Part shown: positions 1 through 5,600 of the stretch, in pieces
Numbering within the stretch: the stretch's first letter is position 1
Layout of the letters: each line of letters opens with the position of its first letter
Source of the DNA: Lactobacillaceae bacterium
GTDB taxonomy: Bacteria > Bacillota > Bacilli > Lactobacillales > Lactobacillaceae
Assembly (NCBI GenBank): GCA_031282325.1
Contig: JAITDY010000012.1
Location: 1 to 5,600, forward strand
Direction of reading: 5' to 3'
Length of the DNA stretch: 5,600 bases
The notes under the pieces: generated by a model
Told to the model about the DNA's origin: nothing
Databases searched by the model: none
The model's input: only the letters and a program-made list of their open reading frames with translations
Made by a program: the position numbers and the translations under genes

Positions 1-245
1 CTATATGATCCATCCGGATTAGCTGTACCATTAAATATTTCAACAGCAAATCCGCGGGACATAAAACGAAAGATCCCGATTAATAAACTGATGATTTGTA
101 ACGGTGCTCACACACCAATCAAATAAGCAAAATTGATCAGCGGAAAAAGAAATGTCCGCAACATCCCCGTAATTAAACCTGCAACAGCTTCAATTAGGAA
201 TTCAATTAGGGCATTTTGTTCAGCGACAACGTTTAAACTAAACAT
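1..245 (-). CDS. N-terminal part of a small hydrophobic (membrane) protein of unknown function, cut by the window edge
   Basis: Reading TGA as Trp, an open frame starts at the ATG at 245 and runs off the left edge (81 complete codons). I do not recognise the family. The protein begins MFSLNVVAEQNALIEF, then has a hydrophobic, acid-containing stretch at about residues 12-29 and a strongly hydrophobic stretch at about 31-59 broken by Pro35 and Pro48, followed by a polar, Gly/Asn-rich section (residues 63-81). It therefore probably has one or two membrane segments. Trp46 is encoded by TGA, which is why the frame is missed with the standard code. No Shine-Dalgarno sequence precedes the start; a TATAAT (254-259 on this strand) lies only eight bases upstream, so the mRNA may be leaderless, or the gene may be read from the rplJL operon 56 bp upstream. 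The start is reasonable but unproven. Confidence 0.6.
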
Positions 246-251
246 ATGTTT

Positions 252-275
252 ATATTATATTTTATAATATAATAT
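252..275. repeat. AT-only perfect inverted repeat (10-bp arms, 4-base spacer)
   Basis: The arm ATATTATATT at 252-261 is the exact reverse complement of AATATAATAT at 266-275. It lies between the rplL stop and the start of the downstream membrane protein gene. It contains TATAAT on the minus strand (254-259), so it may be a promoter element for that gene. As a hairpin it would be weak, and no U-run follows, so it is not a convincing terminator. Confidence 0.5.
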
Positions 276-301
276 CATATAAAATTAGGTTTTATTGAGA
301 A

Positions 302-667
302 TTACTCAACTTTTACTTTTGCACCTTGAGCTTCGAAGTTCTTCTTAATTTCTGCAGCTTCTTCTGGTTTAATGTTTTCTTTAATTGCTACATTACCCTT
401 TTCCACAGCAGTTTTAGATTCAATTAATCCTAAACCAGTTGCTTCACGGAATAATTTAATAATTGCAATTTTGTTTGGGCCAGTTTCTGTTAAAATAACT
501 GAAACAGATGTGGGAGCTTCAACAGCAGCCACTGGACCAGCAGCAGCTACAGGAGCCGCTGCACTTACACCAAATTCGCTCTCAATTGCTTTAATCAAAT
601 CATTAATTTCTAACAATGTTGATTCTTTTAATGAACTGATAATTTCTTCTTTTGTTAATTTAGCCAT
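302..667 (-). CDS. rplL: 50S ribosomal protein L7/L12
   Basis: The 121-residue protein is a normal-length L7/L12, the multi-copy stalk protein of the large ribosomal subunit that recruits and activates translation GTPases (EF-Tu, EF-G, IF2). Residues 1-33 form the N-terminal dimerisation domain that binds L10 (MAKLTKEEIISSLKE start). Residues 35-53 are the flexible Ala/Pro/Val-rich hinge. From about residue 54 follows the globular C-terminal domain, with the family signature LTETGPNKIAIIKLFREATG and then GLGLIESKTAVEKG. The start is fixed by a strong Shine-Dalgarno sequence (675-682). It lies 15 bp downstream of the rplJ stop, the standard rplJ-rplL order, so the two are co-transcribed and share control through the L10 leader. 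The stop is TAA at 302-304. A long open frame on the opposite strand here is only a shadow. Confidence 0.97.
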   Translation of the reverse strand: MAKLTKEEIISSLKESTLLEINDLIKAIESEFGVSAAAPVAAAGPVAAVEAPTSVSVILTETGPNKIAIIKLFREATGLGLIESKTAVEKGNVAIKENIKPEEAAEIKKNFEAQGAKVKVE

Positions 668-674
668 ATCTTTT

Positions 675-682
675 CTCCTTTC
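675..682 (-). promoter_or_regulatory. Strong ribosome binding site of rplL
   Basis: On the minus strand the sequence reads GAAAGGAG, ending seven bases before the rplL ATG. It is much stronger than anything before rplJ. This fits the need for about four L12 copies per L10 made from the same transcript. Confidence 0.8.
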
Positions 683-1168
683 TTATTTTTTCTCACTAAC
701 TGCTTTTAAACCATATAAGAAGTTACGAATTGGTGCTTGTAAACATGATAGAAACATACTATATAATTGTTCGCGACCAGGGATGGAAGCAATTGCTTGT
801 AATTGTGATGGACCAACAAAATTGTTTTCTAAGTTTCCGCCTTTAAATTTAATGAATTTAAAATCTTTACTTAATTCATGAATAAATTTAAATGGGGCAA
901 TCTCATTACCATTAGCATAAACGAATGCGTTTGGTCCAGATAAATTAGCAAAATTTTGATCACCATGTTCACCTAATGCACGGATATAGATGTTGTTTTT
1001 GGCAACAACTAAATCAGCATTCTCATTATGTAATTTACGACGTAATTCAGTTAATTGACGACCGCTTAGTCCTAAATATTCAAAAATTAAAAACGATTTC
1101 GCGCCTTTAATGGCTTTCGCTAATTCGCTTACATCCGCTTGTTTTTGTCTTAATTTATCTTGATTCAT
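683..1168 (-). CDS. rplJ: 50S ribosomal protein L10
   Basis: The 161-residue protein has the usual length of bacterial L10, which anchors L7/L12 dimers to 23S rRNA and forms the base of the ribosomal stalk. Typical features are the N-terminal RNA-binding domain with SFLIFEYLGLSGRQLTELRR (residues 25-44), the following KNNIYIRAL segment, and a C-terminal helix (about residues 136-161) expected to bind L12 dimers. The start at 1168 is the only possible one: an in-frame TAA lies five codons upstream (1181-1183) with no other start codon between. No Shine-Dalgarno sequence is visible before it, unlike rplL, and a 12-codon open frame starting at 1188 overlaps its start codon. The gene is preceded by an L10 leader (about 1196-1260), so feedback control by L10 or the L10-L12 complex is expected. 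Only 15 bp separate it from rplL. Confidence 0.97.
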   Translation of the reverse strand: MNQDKLRQKQADVSELAKAIKGAKSFLIFEYLGLSGRQLTELRRKLHNENADLVVAKNNIYIRALGEHGDQNFANLSGPNAFVYANGNEIAPFKFIHELSKDFKFIKFKGGNLENNFVGPSQLQAIASIPGREQLYSMFLSCLQAPIRNFLYGLKAVSEKK

Positions 1169-1195
1169 TGTTCGTGTTGATTAATCATTTACCAA

Positions 1196-1260
1196 TACCG
1201 AGCAATAAATACTACTAGTTAGATCTCGGTAGCATTTTTAACAGTTACTCGCTACGGTCT
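1196..1260 (-). promoter_or_regulatory. L10 leader: autoregulatory RNA element of the rplJ-rplL operon
   Basis: On the minus strand, AGACCGTAGC (1260-1251) and GCTACCGAG (1233-1225) face each other. GUAGC pairs with GCUAC, and the unpaired ACCG/CGAG flanks match the conserved core of the Firmicute L10 leader that binds L10-(L12). A competing helix is also visible: UACCGAG (1231-1225) is perfectly complementary to CUCGGUA (1202-1196), across a 22-base loop. Both helices use the same UAC, so they exclude each other, as expected for an attenuator. The second hairpin is followed only by UUGGUAAAUG and not a U-run, so whether it works as a terminator or at translation is unclear. The core is recognised from known family features; the switch is inferred. 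Confidence 0.8.
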
Positions 1261-1276
1261 ATGATTAACTATATAT

Positions 1277-1292
1277 ATTATAATACATTATA
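1277..1292 (-). promoter_or_regulatory. Probable promoter (-10 elements) for the rplJ-rplL operon
   Basis: Two TATAAT hexamers lie on the minus strand at 1277-1282 and 1287-1292, 17 to 27 bases before the L10 leader core. No good -35 box is seen, which is usual in mollicutes. The upstream hexamer overlaps the TAA stop codon (1288-1290) of the restriction endonuclease gene. Confidence 0.55.
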
Positions 1293-2169
1293 ACGAATTT
1301 AGCGTTGCGTCTTCATCTGCTAATGCGTCAATTTCATCATATACATCTTGTTTAAAATCGGTTAATTTATTTAAAATCCCGTTTTTTAAGTTATTTATAT
1401 TGTAAAGATGTTCGATGTTTTTAAATGCTAATTTTAGATCATTTTTAGCAGATTTCCATCCTGCGCCGTCGGTAATTCATAAAAATTTAAAGTTTGGAAT
1501 TTTTTTGAATTCATTATTTAACTCAACATACGACTTAGCAGTTTCATTTAATTTTGAGCCCCCTCCTGAATAAAAATTAACTTCGACTCCATAAACTATA
1601 TCGTTAATTAAAAAAACAAAATCAAATTGTTTATTTTTTATGTTGTCAGGGATATTCAAATTAGGGATATTTTTTAATTTAGTTTCTTTGTAAAATTTAA
1701 TTTTTGATTCGTTTAAAAAATGTTCAAATAATTTTGACATCATTTTTCCGCCGCGGTTTTTTCTTGCATTGGTATCTAATCCAACTTCAACACCTGTAAC
1801 ATAATCTAATACATTCTTAATTTTACGATTTGCAAACATTCATAATAATCCCGCTTCTTTTAAAAATCAACAAATTTGTTTTGTATCATAATCACGCGAA
1901 TTAAATTTAACTATTTGATCAGATAAATTGATTTCCGTTTCACGAATCGCAAGTAATGTCGGAATGCACTTAATAACATTCGGATATTTGTTTAGAATTC
2001 GAATTAATTCATTTTCGATATTTTTTGCACCTATCAATCCATTTAATATATTAAATTCATCTTTATATTTTTCCACATTTTGCATAATTTTATTTCAGTC
2101 AACTCAATAATTGCAATCACGCAAAGTTCCAGTAAATGTTTCAATTCATTTATAAAAATCTCTATTCAT
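1288..2169 (-). CDS. Type II restriction endonuclease, DpnII/MboI family (predicted GATC specificity)
   Basis: Read with TGA as Trp (Trp8, 22, 25, 101, 110 and 231 are TGA), one uninterrupted frame gives 293 residues, close to the usual 280-290 of the family. With the standard code it breaks into fragments. Family landmarks are CIPTLLAIRE (residues 68-77), the block GVEVGLDTNARKNRGG (126-141), and QFDFVFL followed by VEVNFYSGGGSKLNET (about 195-210). In these, Asp183, Glu196 and neighbouring residues are the likely PD-(D/E)XK-type metal-binding site. Relatives cut unmethylated GATC. The start ATG at 2169 overlaps the methyltransferase stop (shared ATGAATAG, 2162-2169) and has no clear ribosome binding site of its own, so translation is probably coupled to the upstream gene, which is frameshifted here. 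The stop lies inside the rplJ promoter. The family call is strong; GATC specificity follows from homology, not from anything tested. Confidence 0.9.
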
Positions 2170-2958
2170 TGGTTAATCTTATTCGTTTTTTTGCAAGTGC
2201 GACATATTGCTTTTTTAATTCGATCCCAATAAATTTTCGTTTTAATAGTTTAGCAACAACGCCTGTTGTTCCGCTACCCATAAACGGATCTAATATTGTG
2301 TCGGATTGATTAGTTGCTGCTGTAATTAAACGTTTTAAAAGCTCCATCGGTTTTTGCGTCGGATGAGAGCCATACTTTTTTTCACTAATTGGTGTTACAG
2401 GAATACACCAAGCACTACGCATCTGTTTACCAAAATTATTTAATTTATCCTTATTTACATTTCATTTTTTCATTAAATGGTAGTTAAAAGTGTGTTTTTC
2501 GTTTTTGTCTTTTTTAGCTCAAATGATAGTTTCGTGACTAGCAGTAAAATTACGACATCCTAAACACGGCGATGCATTAGGTTTAAATCAGCATATGTCG
2601 TTTATTATGGTGAATCCTAATGATTGTAATATGTATCCACATTGATAGATCGAATGATAGGTGCCGCTTATCATTATGGTACCGTTAGTTTTTAACACTC
2701 GCTTGCATTCGGAAATTCACTTTTGATGAAATTCGACATTTCCATCAAAACCGCGCGACTTATCTCATTTCCCTTTATTAACAGATACTATTTTGCCGTT
2801 TTGACACGATATACCATTATTGCTTAAAAAATAGGGGGGGGGTCAGCGAAAATTAGATTTATCGAATTGCTTTTTAATTTTTTCATCTCTTTTAAACAAT
2901 TTCCTTGTGTCAGCACGCTATCTATTTCTTTATTTTTTATTGTTTTTAGCATAGACAT
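2162..2958 (-). pseudogene. DpnA-like beta-class adenine-N6 DNA methyltransferase, frameshifted in a C9 tract (probable phase-OFF state)
   Basis: This is the companion methylase of the DpnII-like enzyme, expected to methylate adenine in GATC using S-adenosylmethionine. The first part reads 44 residues from ATG 2958 (MSMLKTIKNK...) to NLIFADPPPIF and stops at TAA 2824-2826. The remainder continues in another frame: YFLSNNG, GKWDKSRGF, GTYHSIYQCGY, NDICWFKPNAS, HPTQKP and LDPFMGSGTTG, ending with TAG at 2162-2164. With seven instead of nine C the two parts join as a 264-residue protein with DPPY at residues 39-42 (motif IV) and the FMGSG motif I near residue 225, the beta-class order, at the normal length of DpnA (about 268). 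All else is open; five Trp are TGA. So the only lesion is the tract length. It could be phase variation, permanent loss or a sequencing error. The second ATG at 2952 is an alternative start. A DpnM-type alpha methylase is not in the window. Confidence 0.88.
2834..2842 (-). repeat. Homopolymer tract: nine C on the coding strand, inside methyltransferase motif IV
   Basis: Nine consecutive G on the plus strand (C on the coding strand) are very unlike the surrounding AT-rich sequence. They encode the Pro-Pro of the catalytic Asp-Pro-Pro-Tyr motif. The preceding GA and following TAT show the codons: seven C gives D-P-P-Y in frame, eight and nine shift the frame, and ten restores the frame but inserts an extra Pro (D-P-P-P-Y). 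Tracts of this kind change length by slipped-strand mispairing. Confidence 0.9.
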
Positions 2959-2972
2959 TATCTTATATAGTA

Positions 2973-2978
2973 ATTATA
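2973..2978 (-). promoter_or_regulatory. Candidate -10 element of the restriction-modification operon
   Basis: A perfect TATAAT on the minus strand ends 14 bases before the methyltransferase ATG at 2958, which would give an mRNA with almost no leader. No -35 box or Shine-Dalgarno sequence is evident. Confidence 0.4.
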
Positions 2979-3177
2979 TTTAATTTGTAATTAATTAACT
3001 TTTTACCTTAACAAAATACTGATAAGGAAAATAGAAATCACATAATATTAATTATATAAATCAGCTGTGAGAATTTTTTTATATAATAAAATGGAAGTTA
3101 TCGCCTGATGTTAGATTTTGATATTTCCGTTGCCAATAGTGCAAGTAAAAACGCCTCATATTTTATAAATAGTCCGA

Positions 3178-3205
3178 ATATATATATATATATATATATA
3201 TATAT
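3178..3205. repeat. Perfect dinucleotide tract (AT)14
   Basis: Twenty-eight bases of uninterrupted AT repeats lie 36 bases upstream of the GTG start of the DUF262 nuclease gene. The right end reads TATATT (3201-3206), a plausible -10 box, so the tract could form the spacer of its promoter or its 5' leader. The tract is also self-complementary. Copy-number change by slippage is likely. Confidence 0.9.
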
Positions 3206-3228
3206 TGCTTTTCAAAACACATCATGAA

Positions 3229-3234
3229 GTGAGG
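3229..3234 (+). promoter_or_regulatory. Ribosome binding site deciding the GTG start of the DUF262 nuclease
   Basis: GTGAGG ends six bases before the GTG at 3241, and an in-frame TAA at 3235-3237 rules out any earlier start. Together these fix the non-ATG start. Confidence 0.65.
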
Positions 3235-3240
3235 TAAATC

Positions 3241-5298
3241 GTGGAGATAAAAATACGTGCGAAAGCAGTTAGTTTACTTGAAGGTTTCATTTCGAGAACA
3301 GACGGAACACAATATGTTATTCCTGTCTATCAAAGGAACTACACTTGAAAAAAATTACAAGTTAACGCACTACTTGATGATATTGAACAAATATTAAATA
3401 ATAAAAAAGAATGACATTTTATTGGATCCATTGTCCATATAGAAACCGCTAATGACGGAGTCGGTTCAAGCGAACGCTCTATTATTGATGGACAGCAACG
3501 TTTAACAACAATATTCTTATTACTTTTTGCTATAAGAGATTATTTTAAAAAGAAAAAAGATGATGAAAACATTAAAAAATTTACTGAAGAATGTTTAGAA
3601 AATGTTAACACAAAAGATTTATACAAATTACGATTAAAACCGCCTATTAACAACGATGAATTATTTAAAAAAATTGCAGCAAGCGAAGATATATCATCTT
3701 ATGCCGAAAAACATATAAATTTATATGATAATTTTATCATAGTAAGCAATAAAATCAATAAATGGATCGAAGATGGTAAAACTATTAACGATATAAAAAA
3801 TGCAATTAACAATTTATATATTGTTTCGATATCGTTAGGCAAAGATGATAATCCTCAACAAATTTTTGCAAGTATAAATTCAACCGGTGATAGATTGCAG
3901 CAAGCTGATTTAATTAGAAATTATATTTTGATGAACAAAAATGATCAAGAACAGACAGAATATTATAATAATTATTGAAAAAAAATTGAAGAAAATTCAA
4001 AAAATAATCCAGAATATTTGGAAGAGTTTTTTAGATTTTATCTTGCATCGAAACAATTTAACTTGCACTCAAAAAAAAATATATATTTTGAATTCACTTC
4101 GTTTTTTGAAGAACAAAAAATAAAAAAAACCGAAAAAGAAATTTTGGATGATATATTACAATTTTCGATATATTATTTTGATTTAAAACATAACGACGTT
4201 TATAAATTTGACGGAATTAAAAATTACAGAAAAATTGATTCAGACGTACCTTTACCTTTTTTAATGGGTCTTTATAACGAATATAAAATTAATAATATTT
4301 CAAAAGAAGACTTTTCTAAATGTCTCACATTGATTAGCGGATATTTAATTCGCCGACATATGTGCGGACTTGAAACAGGCCCGATTTCAAGGTTTTTCCC
4401 ATCCCTGTTGAAAAATGTCATTAAAACATTCAAAAAAGAGAAAAATAACGTTGTCGAAATATTAAAATTCTATTTGGTAAATAAAAATTCACAAAAATCA
4501 ATAAAGATGCCAAAAGATGAAGAAATTGAATATTACCTAAAAAACAATAATGCCTACAGTTTAAAAAGCACTCGCGTTTTTTTTGAAATCTTTGAATTGT
4601 GTAACCTTATTTCTATTAACTTAAATGACTTAACTATCGAGCACATAATGCCACAAACTTCAACTCCTTATTGGCAAAAAAAAGCTAACACTGAAGATGA
4701 AGAAGTTTATAATAATTTAGTAAATTCAATCGGAAATTTAACACTGGCTCATAAAATTACTAATTCCTCAATGCAAAATAAAGATTTTCAGTCTAAAAAG
4801 AAAGAACTTGAAAAAATTGGAAAAATTGATTTAACAAAAGATGTTTTAAATAAGACTGAATGAACTTTTAATGAAATAAATGAAAGAACTGATAATTTAA
4901 TTAAAAAATTTGTTGAGCTATTTCCGTTTTTTGATAGTAAAAAAAATTATGATGAAACGAAGTTAATTATTTTAAATATGGATGGTGTTGACGCCAAAGC
5001 TCGTTTGAGCAAAGATGAATCTCTTGAGTTATTAAGTGGAAGCGAAATTAAAAAAAACGTTAGACGTCATCAGGCAGAAGAAAAAATATTAAATGAACTT
5101 ATAAATGACGAACTTGTTGAAGATTTAGGTGAAAAATATAAATTGAAAGAAGACCTTGAATTTCAAAGTATATCGGGAGCGACTAAGTTAATTTGCGGTG
5201 GTAGCCAAAATGGTTGAATTCATTGAAAAGACGAAAATGGGATTATATTGGACGATAAAGAAAATGGGCTTCGTCACACATGGATTGAAAAAAAATAA
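3241..5298 (+). CDS. GmrSD-like DUF262-DUF1524(HNH)-DUF4357 nuclease, putative type IV restriction enzyme
   Basis: With TGA as Trp (Trp36, 58, 246, 541, 659, 662) one frame gives 685 residues. The N-terminal DUF262 (ParB/Srx-like, nucleotide-using) domain shows IPVYQRNYTW (27-36), IIDGQQRLTT (81-90) and SINSTGDRLQQADLIRNYIL (211-230). The DUF1524 HNH-type nuclease domain shows LTIEHIMPQ (464-472, His468 a likely catalytic residue) and SIGNLTLAHKITN (496-508). The C-terminal part from about 581 resembles DUF4357, with LLSGSEI and FQSISGATKLICGGSQNGW (641-659). GmrSD, BrxU and SspE relatives use this DUF262-DUF1524 pair to cut phage DNA carrying modified bases or phosphorothioates, so defence against modified DNA is the best guess; the actual target is unknown. 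The gene is divergent from a GATC methylase and has an (AT)14 tract before it. All key motifs are present, so it looks functional. Confidence 0.9.
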
Positions 5299-5441
5299 AT
5301 TGTAGTGTTCTAAGCTTGCATTATTCGTAAATTGCTAATTTTTTTAACATCTTTTAACTAAATTAATAGTCATAATAATATCGTCATATAATCACTATCG
5401 CGAACATATCAATGGTAATGTTGACGGTCGGTTGTCTTATT
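5299..5441. other. Convergent intergenic region between the DUF262 nuclease gene and the tRNA genes
   Basis: The two flanking transcription units run towards each other here. The only terminator-like sign is a weak AAATT/AATTT hairpin (5329-5341, loop GCT) running into seven T (5339-5345) on the plus strand, too AT-rich to be confident about. Nothing else is recognised. Confidence 0.4.
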
Positions 5442-5518
5442 TGGTGGAGGTTATAGGACTCGAACCTATGACCAACCGATTATGAGTCGGGGGCTCTAAC
5501 CAACTGAGCTAAACCTCC
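5442..5518 (-). tRNA. tRNA with anticodon CAU, probably tRNA-Ile2 (lysidine-modified)
   Basis: A full 77-nt cloverleaf with encoded CCA: acceptor GGAGGTT/AACCTCC plus discriminator A, D-stem GCTC/GAGC, anticodon loop CTCATAA with CAT (5484-5482), T-arm ATAGG-TTCGAGT-CCTAT. The top anticodon-stem pair is a C-U mismatch. The paired G1-C72 and C11-G24 exclude an initiator. The core CGACTCATAATCG followed by TTGGTC resembles bacterial tRNA-Ile2, in which TilS turns C34 into lysidine to read AUA, a codon this AT-rich genome uses often. Elongator Met remains possible. Confidence 0.93.
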
Positions 5519-5521
5519 AAA

Positions 5522-5598
5522 TGGTAGCAGGGGTGAGATTCGAACTCACGACACCCCGGGTATGAGCCGAGTTCTCTAACCAACTGAGATACCCTGCT
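5522..5598 (-). tRNA. tRNA with anticodon CAU, probably elongator tRNA-Met
   Basis: A full 77-nt cloverleaf with encoded CCA: acceptor AGCAGGG/CCCTGCT, discriminator A, D-stem TCTC/GAGA, anticodon stem CTCGG/CCGGG, loop CTCATAC with CAT (5564-5562), T-arm GTGAG-TTCGAAT-CTCAC. The paired A1-U72, the C11-G24 pair and the lack of three consecutive G-C pairs of initiator type argue for the elongator. It lies three bases upstream of the next tRNA in the same transcript; its promoter is beyond the right edge. Confidence 0.93.
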
Positions 5599-5600
5599 AG

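Larger units (their letters stand above)
2959..3240. other. Divergent intergenic region between the methyltransferase and the DUF262 nuclease gene
   Basis: This 282-bp stretch must hold the promoters for both divergent genes. It contains a minus-strand TATAAT (2973-2978), a plus-strand TATAAT (3082-3087) after a run of seven T, a plus-strand TATAAA (3164-3169), the (AT)14 tract (3178-3205) ending in TATATT, and a ribosome binding site for the right-hand gene. A 54-codon open frame starting at 3108 (MLDFDISVANSASKN...) passes through the AT tract and into the next gene out of frame; I see no reason to call it real. No recognisable gene is present. Confidence 0.6.

Noticed and set aside
372..881. 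Plus-strand open frame of 169 codons across rplL/rplJ
   Set aside because: It is antisense to two unmistakable ribosomal protein genes, and its composition follows from their codons.
2824..2890. Restart of the methylase in its downstream frame, or a programmed frameshift on the C run
   Set aside because: The downstream frame upstream of the tract reads RWPPPY, lacking the catalytic Asp, and slippage to ten C would give DPPPY. Neither yields a canonical active site, so I prefer length variation to seven C.
3108..3272. 54-codon open frame (MLDFDISVANSASKN...) running through the AT tract, as a possible phase-variable leader or N-terminal fusion to the nuclease
   Set aside because: Stops TAA 3235-3237 in the nuclease frame and TAA in the third frame shortly after (3248-3250) prevent fusion at any repeat number; the frame overlaps the nuclease gene and has no family resemblance.
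4071..4079. Nine-A run inside the DUF262 nuclease as another phase switch
   Set aside because: The gene is in frame as it stands, and A runs of eight to nine are expected in such AT-rich coding sequence; no evidence of variation.
5329..5345. Terminator for the DUF262 nuclease gene
   Set aside because: The stem is only five A-T pairs with a three-base loop, too weak to call despite the T-run.
1..5600. CRISPR array, insertion sequence or prophage att site
   Set aside because: No spaced direct repeats, transposase motifs, terminal inverted repeats or tRNA 3'-end duplication were found by eye.

Overview
The window comes from an AT-rich mollicute (Mycoplasma/Ureaplasma/Spiroplasma-type bacterium). 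The clearest sign is that TGA has to be read as tryptophan: several clearly recognisable proteins run straight through in-frame TGA codons at positions where the family has Trp (for example the YQRNYTW and NGW motifs of the right-hand gene). Simple-sequence tracts are prominent. I cannot name the species.

Left part (1-1290, all on the minus strand). The ribosomal stalk operon rplJ-rplL (L10, L7/L12) is preceded by a recognisable L10-binding autoregulatory leader. Downstream of rplL comes the start of a small hydrophobic protein that runs off the window edge.

Middle (1288-2958, minus strand). A two-gene type II restriction-modification cassette of the DpnII/MboI type, expected to act on GATC. 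A beta-class adenine methyltransferase (DpnA-like) is followed, with an 8-base overlap, by the endonuclease. The endonuclease is intact in code 4. The methyltransferase is not: a run of nine C on its coding strand sits exactly in catalytic motif IV. Seven C would encode the canonical Asp-Pro-Pro-Tyr; nine C shift the frame and stop translation two codons after the tract. This looks like a phase-variable switch captured OFF, or else a homopolymer sequencing error.

Right part. A 282-bp divergent intergenic region holds a perfect (AT)14 tract. It leads into a large plus-strand gene (3241-5298) with the architecture DUF262 - DUF1524 (HNH) - DUF4357, a GmrSD-like, probably modification-dependent (type IV) restriction enzyme. 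It is intact once TGA is read as Trp. Convergent to it lie two minus-strand tRNAs, both with anticodon CAU: one Ile2-like, one elongator-Met-like.

Together, positions 1288-5298 look like a small defence island between a ribosomal protein operon and tRNA genes. A type II system and a putative type IV enzyme sit back to back, each associated with its own hypervariable simple-sequence tract. The most interesting hypothesis is that methylation (and, through translational coupling, restriction) on one side and the DUF262 nuclease on the other can be switched by tract-length changes.
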